Below are positions 1 through 8,216 of a stretch of 30,731 nucleotides of DNA, piece by piece. The notes below the pieces were generated by a model, which worked only from the letters and a program-made list of their open reading frames with translations, had not been told where the DNA came from and did not search any database. The position numbers and the translations under genes are program-made. The stretch comes from JBEINZ01 sp040377825 (GTDB lineage: Bacteria; Pseudomonadota; Alphaproteobacteria; Rhizobiales; Ancalomicrobiaceae), in assembly GCA_040377825.1 (NCBI GenBank), contig JBEINZ010000009.1, forward strand, positions 1 to 30,731. Direction: 5' to 3'. Within the stretch, counting starts at the first letter, position 1. Every line of letters begins with the position of its first letter.

Positions 1-105
1 CAAAACAGATCCACCTACCAACCTACCAGGACCTGGAGCCCCAGTCTTGAAGCTGCCTGTGCCTGCCTCGAATCAAGGTGGCCTGCAGCCCATCGGAGGA
101 TCGAA
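1..105. other. Atypical left-edge sequence, possible chimeric or low-quality contig end
   Basis: The first ~100 bases have only about three CpG dinucleotides and are rich in CCT, CAG and TGG words, whereas the next hundred bases are dense in CpG like the rest of the window. The change falls where the minus-strand dehydrogenase reading frame loses its family-like sequence. No frame of this stretch gives a convincing continuation of that protein. I infer either a chimeric join to unrelated (perhaps eukaryote-like) DNA or an error-rich contig end; a real rearrangement is also possible. Confidence 0.45.
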
Positions 106-1416
106 AACCGCGCCGAGCGCCTTCATGCGCTCGTAGCAAGGCGTGGTGCGCAGCGGCCGGGCGGCGGCGCGCTCCTCGTCGGGATAATGCGGCGTGAAGA
201 CGTTTGAGTAAGCCTCTTCGTTCTTCAATTTCAGATAGCCGCGCGAAGCGTAAGGCCCAAAGCGGCGCGGGTCGACGCCCATCATGTCGATGGTCGGCTC
301 GCCCTCCACGATCCACTCGGCGAGCTGCCAGCCGGCACCGCCAGCCGCCGTGATGCCGAACGTATGCCCCTCGTTTAGCCAGAAATTGTCGAGCCCCGGA
401 GCCGGTCCGACAATCGGGTTGCCATCGGGCGCATAGGCGATTGCGCCGTTGTAGACTTTCTTTACGCCGACATCGCCGAAGGCGGGCACGCGGACGATGG
501 CGGCCTCGATATGCGGCGCGAGGCGGTCGAGATCCTCTTGAAAGAGCTCGTATTCGGAGGACTCGTCCGGCCCGTCGACATAGCAAACCGGCGCGCCTTT
601 CTCATAAGGCCCGAGGATCAGGCCGCCGGCTTCCTCGCGCATGTACCAAGCACTGTCCGACTCGCGCAAAACGCCCATTTCCGGCAAGCCGGCGGCATGC
701 CGAGCCTGGATCGCCGGATGGGGCTCGGTGACGATATACTGATGCTCGACCGGAATAACCGGGATATCCAGACCAACCATGGCGCCGGTGCGCCGGGCGA
801 AATTGCCGGTGGCCGACACCACGTGCTCGCACAGAATATCGCCCTTGTCGGTGCGGACCAGCCATTCGCCTGACGCCTGCCGCTCGATCGCGACGACGGT
901 CGTGAACCGATGGATCTCCGCCCCCATGGCGCGCGCGCCCTTCGCCAGCGCCTGCGTCAAATCGGCCGGCTGAATATAACCATCATCAGGATGGCGGATC
1001 GCGCCGATTAGGCCATCGGTCTCGCAGAGCGGCCAGATAACCTTGACGTCAGCGGGCGTCAAAAGCTCGACCCGAACGCCGGTCGTGTCCGCCACGCTCT
1101 TGTAATACATATACTCGTCCCAGCGGTCTTTCGTTCGAGCGAGACGAATATTGGAGACCTTCCGGAAGCCAACATGTTGGCCGGTTTCCGCCTCTAGGCT
1201 TTCGTAGAGCTTGACAGAGTATTTGTGAATCTGGCTGACTGAATAGCTCAGATTGAACAACGGCAGCAGGCCAGCCACATGCCAAGTCGAACCGGATGTG
1301 AGTTCCTTCCGCTCGACGAGGGCGACATCGGTCCAGCCTTTCTTAGCGAGATGATAAAGCGTCGAGACGCCCACCACGCCGCCGCCGATCACCACCACCC
1401 GCGCCGTCGACTTCAT
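73..1416 (-). CDS. Dimethylglycine/sarcosine dehydrogenase-like FAD oxidoreductase, 3'-truncated
   Basis: This is a DAO-fold flavoprotein expected to oxidatively demethylate dimethylglycine or sarcosine, passing the one-carbon unit to tetrahydrofolate. The N-terminus has a Rossmann GGGVVG motif at residues 11-16. A SGSTWH-AGL segment follows, with His47 at the position that carries covalent FAD in dimethylglycine and sarcosine dehydrogenases. I start at the ATG at 1416 because the FAD motif follows at once and a GGGAG lies upstream; the open frame extends to 1503 without family-like sequence. The product is 447 residues, while full-length relatives are about 800 with a C-terminal GcvT-like folate domain. 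Homology stops after an ERMKALGAVF-like segment near 110 and the frame ends at a TGA at 73-75, inside the atypical edge sequence. It is divergent from the MttB-type gene. The FAD domain is clear; the exact substrate is inferred from context. Confidence 0.8.
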   Translation of the reverse strand: MKSTARVVVIGGGVVGVSTLYHLAKKGWTDVALVERKELTSGSTWHVAGLLPLFNLSYSVSQIHKYSVKLYESLEAETGQHVGFRKVSNIRLARTKDRWDEYMYYKSVADTTGVRVELLTPADVKVIWPLCETDGLIGAIRHPDDGYIQPADLTQALAKGARAMGAEIHRFTTVVAIERQASGEWLVRTDKGDILCEHVVSATGNFARRTGAMVGLDIPVIPVEHQYIVTEPHPAIQARHAAGLPEMGVLRESDSAWYMREEAGGLILGPYEKGAPVCYVDGPDESSEYELFQEDLDRLAPHIEAAIVRVPAFGDVGVKKVYNGAIAYAPDGNPIVGPAPGLDNFWLNEGHTFGITAAGGAGWQLAEWIVEGEPTIDMMGVDPRRFGPYASRGYLKLKNEEAYSNVFTPHYPDEERAAARPLRTTPCYERMKALGAVFDPPMGCRPP

Positions 1417-1764
1417 GTAACCGCTACGCTCCCGACCTAATCCACCGCCCGACGCCTTCCGGTGGGAGGGGCGCGATGACAGCCAGAGTCTCAATCGTGG
1501 CACGCCGGTAGGCTAGCGAAAGCACGACGTGCCACGTCGGCGCGGGGATAGGGGGCTCGTGTCCGCGGTATTGATCGCTTGAGAGATCGATGCGCTAGCC
1601 GAAAGCCGTTCGTCCGTATGCAGGTGCGCAGCTTTTGAAACCGGCCCCTCCACAAACGCCCATGACGCCGCCACGCCACTCGATGACGCGCACAGCACAG
1701 TCGATCGCGGTGGGCGACGCGTAGGGTTTTGCCTGGGCCGGGCTCGGCTGGGGGAGGATCGATC
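1417..1764. promoter_or_regulatory. Divergent intergenic region between the dehydrogenase and MttB-family genes
   Basis: These 348 bases hold no convincing gene; the short reading frames on both strands lack ribosome binding sites and family-like sequence. It must contain promoters for the two divergent transcripts. I looked for a cobalamin riboswitch (B12 box and flanking conserved core), given the corrinoid genes downstream, and did not recognise one. A strong Shine-Dalgarno, GGGGGAGG at 1750-1757, sits 7 bases before the ATG at 1765 and fixes that start. Confidence 0.5.
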
Positions 1765-3312
1765 ATGACCGAGATGCCGGAGAGCGGCACGCGCGAACAT
1801 CGGCGGGGGCGCGAGGCGAGGCGGGCGGCACGGTCCGCGCGTGGCGCCGTGACGACCCCCTATATCACGCGCAACCTGCCTCTGACGGAGGTGCTTTCAG
1901 ACGAAGGGCTCGCGCTCATCGAACAAAATGCCGAAACCCTGCTGCAAGAGGTCGGCATCGAGTTTCGAGATTATCCGAGCGCGCTCCAGCGTTTTCGCGA
2001 TGCCGGCGCAGACGTGAGCGGCGAACGCGTTCGCTTCCCGCGCGGCCTTGCCCGTGAACTAATGGTCACGGTGCCGCCCGACTACATCCAACATGCCCGC
2101 AATCCTGAACGCAGCGTGCATATCGGCGGCAAGGACACCGTCTTCGCCCCGGTCTACGGTTCGCCTTTCGTGCACGATCTCGACCGCGGCCGGCGTTACG
2201 GGACGATCGAGGACTTTCGCAATTTCGTGAAGCTCGCGTATGCGAGCCCGCATATGCACCATTCCGGCGGAACGGTCTGCGAGCCAGTCGACTTGCCCGT
2301 GAACAAGCGGCATCTCGACATGGTCTATTCGCATATCCGCTATTCGGATCGCGCCTTCATGGGCTCGGTAACGCATCCCGACCGCGCGCAGGACACGGTC
2401 GATATGGCCGCGCTGGTTTTCGGCGCCGATTTCATTCAGGCCAATACCGTGGTGACCTCGCTGATCAACGCGAATTCGCCGATGGTCTGGGACAGTACCA
2501 TGCTCGGCGCGGCCGAGGTCTATGCCCGCAACAATCAGGCGGTCATCATGACGCCGTTCATCCTGTCCGGCGCCATGAGCCCCGTCACGGTGGCCGGCAC
2601 GCTGACGCAGGTTCTTGCCGAGGTCATGGCCGGCGTATCTTTCGTCCAGATGGTCAGGCCGGGCGCGCCGGCGATTTTCGGCACGTTCGTCTCCACGCTT
2701 TCCATGCAATCTGGTGCGCCGACCTTCGGAACTCCGGAAGCCGCGCTGGCGATCTACGGCGCCGGCCAACTTGCCCGCCGGATGAAGATGCCGTTCCGCA
2801 CGGGCGGATCGCTATGCGCTTCCAAGGTGCCAGATGCGCAAGCGGCGTATGAGAGCGCGCAAACCTTGGTGCCGACGCTGCACGCGGGAGCCAATTTCGT
2901 GCTGCATGCGGCCGGCTGGATGGAGGGCGGGCTCGCCAGTTCCTACGAGAAATTCGTCATGGATTGCGATCAACTCGGCATGATGCATGTGCTCGCCAAG
3001 GGGATCGATCTGTCGGAAAACGGCCAAGCGCTCGACGCATTCAGGGAGGTCGCGCCCGGCGGGCATTTCCTGGGCTGTGCGCATACGCAGGCGAACTTCG
3101 AGACCGCGTTCTATCGTTCGACCATCGCCGACAACAATTCAGTGGAACAATGGATGGCCGAGGGCAGCCTCGATGCCTCCCAGCGCGCGAATGCCATCTG
3201 GAAACGGACGCTCGCCGAATACGAGGCGCCGCTGATCGATCCGGGCATCGACGAGGCGCTTCTTGATTTCCTGGCACGCCGCAAGGCATCCATGCCGGAT
3301 GCAACGCATTGA
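1765..3312 (+). CDS. Trimethylamine methyltransferase (MttB) family protein, non-pyrrolysine; probable glycine betaine methyltransferase
   Basis: This belongs to the MttB superfamily (COG5598), TIM-barrel enzymes that move a methyl group from a quaternary or tertiary amine to a corrinoid protein. The product is 515 residues from the ATG at 1765, chosen for the GGGGGAGG site 7 bases upstream. The frame has no internal stop, so no amber codon is read as pyrrolysine. Non-pyrrolysine members are known to act on quaternary amines; MtgB of Desulfitobacterium hafniense demethylates glycine betaine. The N-terminal ~40 residues are Arg/Ala-rich and probably not part of the fold. The gene is followed by a cognate corrinoid protein and a DUF1638 gene on the same strand. 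Betaine as substrate is inferred from the neighbouring choline import and oxidation genes; carnitine, proline betaine or another betaine is possible. Family assignment is firm, substrate is not. Confidence 0.88.
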   Translation: MTEMPESGTREHRRGREARRAARSARGAVTTPYITRNLPLTEVLSDEGLALIEQNAETLLQEVGIEFRDYPSALQRFRDAGADVSGERVRFPRGLARELMVTVPPDYIQHARNPERSVHIGGKDTVFAPVYGSPFVHDLDRGRRYGTIEDFRNFVKLAYASPHMHHSGGTVCEPVDLPVNKRHLDMVYSHIRYSDRAFMGSVTHPDRAQDTVDMAALVFGADFIQANTVVTSLINANSPMVWDSTMLGAAEVYARNNQAVIMTPFILSGAMSPVTVAGTLTQVLAEVMAGVSFVQMVRPGAPAIFGTFVSTLSMQSGAPTFGTPEAALAIYGAGQLARRMKMPFRTGGSLCASKVPDAQAAYESAQTLVPTLHAGANFVLHAAGWMEGGLASSYEKFVMDCDQLGMMHVLAKGIDLSENGQALDAFREVAPGGHFLGCAHTQANFETAFYRSTIADNNSVEQWMAEGSLDASQRANAIWKRTLAEYEAPLIDPGIDEALLDFLARRKASMPDATH

Positions 3313-3468
3313 ACCTTTGTTCAATCGATCGCGCGGCTCGCTCGCACTGTTCCTGTCGTCCTACGGATAGTCGAAGTCCAATCGGGGACAGCGCAATTCA
3401 GTACGAACTCACACCGTTCGTGTTAATGTGATCGGAATACCCCGCGTAATCCAGGGAAGCCGCCGAAC

Positions 3469-4167
3469 ATGGCCGATAACGATCTCGACTTGAATACACT
3501 CTCGGACGATGAGCTCGTCGAGCAGATGTGGGACGACCTTTACGATGGTCTCGCAGCGGAAATCGAGGATGGCGTCAATATCCTGCTTAAGCGGAATTGG
3601 ACGCCTTATGACATCCTGACCAAGGCTTTGGTCGAAGGCATGCGCATCGTCGGTGTCGATTTCCGCGACGGCATTCTGTTCGTGCCGGAAGTGCTGATGT
3701 CGGCCAATTCGATGAAGGCCGGCATGTTCATCCTGCGGCCGCTTCTGGCCGAGACCGGCGCGCCGAAGGTCGGCAAGATGGTGATCGGGACGGTCAAGGG
3801 CGACATCCATGACATCGGCAAGAACCTCGTCACGATGATGATGGAGGGCGCGGGCTTCGAAGTGGTCGATCTCGGGATCAACAACCCCGTCGAAAACTAT
3901 CTGAAGGCCATCGACGATCACCAGCCAGACATTCTCGGGATGTCGGCGCTTTTGACGACCACGATGCCCTATATGAAGGTGGTGATCGATACGCTGAAGG
4001 AAAAAGGCATCCGCAACGATTATGTCGTCCTAGTCGGCGGCGCGCCGTTGAACGAGGCCTTTGCTGATGCGATCGGCGCGGACGCCTATTGCCGGGACGC
4101 GGCGGTGGCGGTTGAAACCGCGAAGCAGATGATGGCAAGGCGCCAGGGCGCTAGCCTCGCGCGCTGA
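3469..4167 (+). CDS. Corrinoid (cobalamin-binding) methyltransferase subunit, MtbC/MtgC type
   Basis: This small protein carries the methyl group on a cobamide between an MttB-type methyltransferase and a second, tetrahydrofolate-linked methyltransferase. In its 232 residues an N-terminal helical cap (about 10-95) precedes a Rossmann cobalamin-binding domain. The domain shows the base-off/His-on signature: D112-x-H114-x-x-G117, then S159-A-L161, then G190-G191. His114 should be the lower cobalt ligand. The start at 3469 has AGGGAAG upstream. It lies 156 bases after the MttB-family gene on the same strand, the usual pairing for this system. Neither the partner methylcobamide:tetrahydrofolate methyltransferase nor the ATP-dependent corrinoid reactivase is visible in this window, so these would have to be encoded elsewhere. 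Methionine synthase-type proteins share the fold but are far larger. Confidence 0.92.
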   Translation: MADNDLDLNTLSDDELVEQMWDDLYDGLAAEIEDGVNILLKRNWTPYDILTKALVEGMRIVGVDFRDGILFVPEVLMSANSMKAGMFILRPLLAETGAPKVGKMVIGTVKGDIHDIGKNLVTMMMEGAGFEVVDLGINNPVENYLKAIDDHQPDILGMSALLTTTMPYMKVVIDTLKEKGIRNDYVVLVGGAPLNEAFADAIGADAYCRDAAVAVETAKQMMARRQGASLAR

Positions 4168-4231
4168 GCAGGCGCCGGACGGAGGACTTCCCTCCGGGAT
4201 CGGCATTGCCGAACCGTTGGCGGAGACCGCC

Positions 4232-5014
4232 GTGACTGATGCGCCTTCGAAATCAATCGGGCGGCTTGGCCGACGCGGCGGTCGAAGCGCGCGGCTGGCT
4301 ACGAGGGCGGTGTCCACGACCTCGCAGGTCACATCCGATCTTGAAGCTAAGCGTTGTGGCGAATCCTCGCTTCCGCATACCTCACCGACACATCCCGACC
4401 GAACACTGGTCATCGCCTGCGGCGCGGTCGCGCGCGAGTTACTAGCGGCTATCCGACTTGGGGGCTTCACCCACATGGACGTCGCCGGCATCCCGGCCAA
4501 GCTACATAATCGACCTGAAAAAATACCCGGCGCCGTCCGTTGTAAGATCCGCGCGTCGCGCCCGAAATACGGCCGGATTGTTGTTCTCTACGGCGATTGC
4601 GGGACCGGCGGCATGCTTGATCGAGTGCTCGCCGAGGAAGGCGTCGAGCGCATCGAGGGCGCGCATTGCTACGCCTTCTATGCAGGCCTCGACAGCTTCG
4701 AAGCCATGCATGAAGCGCAACCCGCGACGTTCTACCTAACGGATTATCTCGTCAGGCACTTCGAAGCCCTGATGATTCGCGGCCTAGGCCTCGATCGGCA
4801 CCCGGAACTCCGCGATGCCTATTTTGGCAACTATCGCAGAATTGTTTATCTCGCGCAGTTGCCCTCCGACGACCTCGACACCAAGGCTGAAGCGGCCGCC
4901 AAGCGGCTGGGCTTGCCGCTCGAAATCCGCCGCACGGGACTCGGCCTATTGCCCGACTTCGTAGCGCGGCGAGCGCGCAAGGGCACCACAGCGGCTCAGG
5001 GCGAGCGGACTTAA
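4232..5014 (+). CDS. DUF1638 family protein linked to corrinoid methyltransferases
   Basis: This is a DUF1638 protein of unknown function; the family is often found next to MttB-type methyltransferases and corrinoid proteins. I chose the GTG at 4232 because GGCGGAG lies 6 bases upstream; a TTG at 4217 is the alternative, and there is no suitable ATG. The product is 260 residues. The first ~55 are Arg/Ser-rich and poorly family-like, and the domain runs from about residue 58. Visible conserved elements are an ACGA turn with Cys63, LHNRPEK with His92, YGDCGTGG with Cys123, GAHCY with Cys146, and a FYLTDYLVRHFE stretch. Three spaced cysteines and a histidine could bind metal, but that is only an inference. 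It starts 64 bases after the corrinoid gene, probably in the same transcript, and converges with betA, leaving 27 bases between them. Confidence 0.82.
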   Translation: MTDAPSKSIGRLGRRGGRSARLATRAVSTTSQVTSDLEAKRCGESSLPHTSPTHPDRTLVIACGAVARELLAAIRLGGFTHMDVAGIPAKLHNRPEKIPGAVRCKIRASRPKYGRIVVLYGDCGTGGMLDRVLAEEGVERIEGAHCYAFYAGLDSFEAMHEAQPATFYLTDYLVRHFEALMIRGLGLDRHPELRDAYFGNYRRIVYLAQLPSDDLDTKAEAAAKRLGLPLEIRRTGLGLLPDFVARRARKGTTAAQGERT

Positions 5015-5041
5015 GCTGGGCACGATTGACACTGTAGCGCC

Positions 5042-6700
5042 TCAACGCTGCGCTGTTTCCCATTTCGGGTGAATGAAGTACGGCGCATTCGAACGCGGCA
5101 ACATCGGCCGGCCAAGAACATGGTCGGCGATCTTCTCCCCGATCATGATCGTTGGCGCATTGAGATTGCTGGTTGTGACCGAGGGCATGATCGAACTGTC
5201 GGCAACGCGGAGAGCCTGAACGCCGATGACCCGCCCTTCCCGATCGACCACGGCATTTGGATCGTCCGGCCGTCCCATCCGACATGTGCTGGAAAGGTGG
5301 TAGGCGCTTTCGGTATGCTGTCGCACAAAAGCGTCGACAGCTTCATCGCTCACGACGTCCGCTCCCGGTTGAATTTCATCTCCGCGAAAACGGTCCATGG
5401 GCTTTTGAGCCATGACCTCGCGGGTGAGCCGGACGCAGGCACGCATCTCCTCGATATCATCCGGATGGGTCATGTAATTGAACTGGATCCGTGGCTTGGC
5501 TTTCGGATCGGAGCTCGCCAAGCGGACCCAGCCCCGCGATTTCGACCGCATTGGGCCAACGTGGGCTTGGAAACCGTGTCCGCTGGCATGGGCGCGTCCA
5601 TCATAGCGGATCGCTGCGGGCAAAAAGTGGAACTGGATATCTGGATAGCGAATCCCAGGGCGTGATCGAATAAACCCGCCAGCCTCGAAATGATTTGTTG
5701 CGCCAAGGCCGTCATGCATCAAAATCCAGCGCATGCCGATCAACGCCTTGGATAGCGGGTTCATTTTTGAGTTAAGCGTGATTGGCTCTTTACAAGCAAC
5801 TTGAAAGCAGAACTCCAGATGATCCTGAAGGTTTTCGCCGACAGCCTTTCGGTCCGCGACCACCGGAATGCCGTGGGTCGCGAGTTCAGCGCCAGGGCCG
5901 ACACCGGATAACTTTAGGATTTGTGGCGACCCGATTGACCCAGCGGATAGGATCACTTCGCGCCGCGCCCGCGCGACCTCAATGCGCCCGCCGCGCTCAT
6001 ATTCTACGCCGACGGCACGGCCGTGCTCAAAGACGACACACCTCGCGAAGACACCGGTCTTCACCGCAAGGTTCGGCCGCCGCAAGGCGGGCTTCAGATA
6101 TGCCGATGCCGTCGACCAACGACGACCGTTATGGATCGTCATATCCATCCGCCCGAAGCCTTCTTGCCGATATCCGTTCATATCGGCGGTTTCGGCATAC
6201 CCCGCCGCTACAGCGGCATCAATGAAAGCGCGATAAAGCGGGTTCTTCAGGCGTCCGTTACTAGTATGCAGCGGGCCGTCATCACCGCGATAGGCATCCC
6301 CGCCGTCAGCGCGTGTTTCAGCCCGACGAAAATACGGCAGGACATCGGCGTAGCTCCAGCCGTCGGCGCCTTCGTCCTGCCATCGGTCGAAATCCGCGGG
6401 ATTGCCGCGCACATAGACCATGCCGTTAATTGACGACGATCCGCCGATGACTTTGCCCCGGGGGCAATCCATGCGGCGACCGTCAAGACCCGGTTCCGGT
6501 TCAGTTTGATAACCCCAGTTGTAGGTCGGACTGTTCATTGGAATCGACAAAGCGGTCGGCATTTGGATGAAGATCGATCGGTCGGATCCGCCGCCCTCAA
6601 GCACCAGCGCCGTCGAACGACCATCCTCCGTAAGCCGCGCAGCGAGCACTGATCCGGCCGAGCCCGAGCCCACAATTACGAAGTCGAATTCTTCATTCAT
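5042..6700 (-). CDS. betA: Choline dehydrogenase (GMC oxidoreductase)
   Basis: This enzyme oxidises choline to betaine aldehyde, and can oxidise the aldehyde further, using FAD and passing electrons to the respiratory chain. The 552-residue product has the usual BetA length. The N-terminal dinucleotide motif GSGSAG is at residues 11-16. The first GMC signature (RGKVIGGSSSING) is near 81-93 and the second (GSIGSPQILKLSG) near 254-266. Catalytic His468 lies in the ESAYHLSSTCRMG segment. It is the last gene of betI-betB-betA, starting 46 bases after betB. Other GMC alcohol dehydrogenases look similar, but the adjoining betB and betI make choline the best substrate call. Confidence 0.93.
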   Translation of the reverse strand: MNEEFDFVIVGSGSAGSVLAARLTEDGRSTALVLEGGGSDRSIFIQMPTALSIPMNSPTYNWGYQTEPEPGLDGRRMDCPRGKVIGGSSSINGMVYVRGNPADFDRWQDEGADGWSYADVLPYFRRAETRADGGDAYRGDDGPLHTSNGRLKNPLYRAFIDAAVAAGYAETADMNGYRQEGFGRMDMTIHNGRRWSTASAYLKPALRRPNLAVKTGVFARCVVFEHGRAVGVEYERGGRIEVARARREVILSAGSIGSPQILKLSGVGPGAELATHGIPVVADRKAVGENLQDHLEFCFQVACKEPITLNSKMNPLSKALIGMRWILMHDGLGATNHFEAGGFIRSRPGIRYPDIQFHFLPAAIRYDGRAHASGHGFQAHVGPMRSKSRGWVRLASSDPKAKPRIQFNYMTHPDDIEEMRACVRLTREVMAQKPMDRFRGDEIQPGADVVSDEAVDAFVRQHTESAYHLSSTCRMGRPDDPNAVVDREGRVIGVQALRVADSSIMPSVTTSNLNAPTIMIGEKIADHVLGRPMLPRSNAPYFIHPKWETAQR

Positions 6701-6746
6701 CGAGTTTACCTTCTCGGATCAACGGACGAAGCATCGGTCTATCTTC

Positions 6747-8216
6747 TCAATACGGGCTGTCGATATCAGCGAGCGCGACATAGACGCTTTTCGCTTGGGT
6801 ATAATGCTCGACTGCCGCGCGGCTATTCTCTCGGCCAAGGCCGGATAACTTCACGCCGCCAAAGGGCAGTTCGATCGGCGTGATGTTGTAATGGTTTATC
6901 CAGCAGGTGCCAGCTTCCAGGTCGGCGACGACACGGTGGGCACGCGTGATGTCACGGGTGAAGACCCCGGCCGAAAGTCCGAACTCGGTGGCGTTGGCAC
7001 GGGCGACGACCTCGGCCTCGTCGTCGAATTCCAAGATGGTCATGACCGGCCCGAAAATTTCCTCCCGCACGATCGCCATGGCGTCATCGCAGCCGTCAAA
7101 GATCGTCGGTCCGACGAAGTACCCGCGATCGAGCCCGGTCGGGAAAACCTGCCCGCCGCCAATGGCAACGCGCGCGCCTTCCGCCCTGCCCTTTTCGATA
7201 TAGCCAAGCACCTTTCCAAGATGCTCCTCGGATATCAGCGCGCCGACATGGGTCGCCGGATCCAAGGGGTCGCCGATCACCATCCTGGCGACGCGGGCGA
7301 TCAGCTTTTCCAAGAACTGGGCGCGGATCGAGCGGTGGACAAAAACGCGCGTCCCGTTGGAGCAGACCTCGCCGGCCGAATAGAAATTCCCGAGCAGCGC
7401 GCCGGATACGGCATTGTCGAGGTTCGCGTCCTCGAACACGATAATCGGCGATTTGCCGCCGAGTTCGAGTGTGACGTGCTTCAGCGTCGCGGCGGCGTCG
7501 GCCATGACCTTCTTGCCGGTCCCGACCTCCCCGGTCAACGATACTTTCACAATCCCGGGATGACGCGACAGGGCTTGGCCAGTACGCCCGTCGCCCTGGA
7601 CCACGTTGAAGACGCCCGCCGGGAGGCCCGCCTCGGCGTAGATTTCGGCAAGTTTGGGGGCCGTCAGCGGCGTCAATTCGGCCGGCTTGAAGATCATGGC
7701 ATTGCCGCAAGCGAGCGCCGGAGCGGATTTCCAGCACGCAATCTGCAGCGGATAGTTCCAAGCTCCGATCCCAGCGGTAACGCCAAGCGGCTCGCGCCTC
7801 ACATAGCCGAAAGCATTCGGCCCGAGATCCACATGCTCGCCGGTCAAGGTCGCTGCGATACCGGCGAAATAATCCAGGCAATCGGCGCCGGACAGAACAT
7901 CGACGACGCTCGTTTCCTGGATCGGCTTTCCCGTGTCGCGGGTCTCAAGTTCCGCTAGTTCCGAATTGCGGGCGCGCAAGAGATCTGCCGCGCGGCGCAA
8001 AATGCGGGCCCGTTCAGCGCTCGCCATTCGACGCCAAACCACAAAGCCCGCCTTGGCGGCTTCGACGGCCGAGTCCACGGTCGCCGCATCAGCTTTAGCG
8101 ACTTCGGCAAGACACTCGCCGCGTGCCGGGTCGAATGTCGCAAAACGATCGACGGTCGGTGCCACATAGGCCCCGCCGATGAAGGACGTCTGTAAGGGAT
8201 AGCGGGCCTTACTCAT
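6747..8216 (-). CDS. betB: Betaine aldehyde dehydrogenase
   Basis: This NAD(P)+-dependent enzyme oxidises betaine aldehyde to glycine betaine. The product is 489 residues from the ATG at 8216, matching the family length. That start has GAGGAAA upstream; the frame stays open much further upstream, but that part overlaps betI and is a shadow. The aldehyde dehydrogenase hallmarks are present: the Glu251 active-site motif (LELGGKSP) and nucleophile Cys285 in the GEVCSNGTR segment. The start overlaps the betI stop in an ATGA arrangement, which suggests translational coupling. Confidence 0.94.
   Translation of the reverse strand: MSKARYPLQTSFIGGAYVAPTVDRFATFDPARGECLAEVAKADAATVDSAVEAAKAGFVVWRRMASAERARILRRAADLLRARNSELAELETRDTGKPIQETSVVDVLSGADCLDYFAGIAATLTGEHVDLGPNAFGYVRREPLGVTAGIGAWNYPLQIACWKSAPALACGNAMIFKPAELTPLTAPKLAEIYAEAGLPAGVFNVVQGDGRTGQALSRHPGIVKVSLTGEVGTGKKVMADAAATLKHVTLELGGKSPIIVFEDANLDNAVSGALLGNFYSAGEVCSNGTRVFVHRSIRAQFLEKLIARVARMVIGDPLDPATHVGALISEEHLGKVLGYIEKGRAEGARVAIGGGQVFPTGLDRGYFVGPTIFDGCDDAMAIVREEIFGPVMTILEFDDEAEVVARANATEFGLSAGVFTRDITRAHRVVADLEAGTCWINHYNITPIELPFGGVKLSGLGRENSRAAVEHYTQAKSVYVALADIDSPY

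Noticed and set aside
1417..1764. Cobalamin riboswitch ahead of the corrinoid module
   Set aside because: GCCACT-like words occur, but I could not assemble the conserved core and B12 box.
2059..2769. Minus-strand reading frame of 236 codons
   Set aside because: Antisense to the MttB-family gene and without independent support.
1765..3312. Pyrrolysine-dependent trimethylamine methyltransferase
   Set aside because: The frame has no internal amber codon, and no pyl genes are seen, so this is the non-pyrrolysine class.
6891..7958. Plus-strand reading frame of 355 codons
   Set aside because: Fully antisense to betB, with no ribosome binding site or recognisable domain; a shadow of GC-rich codon use.
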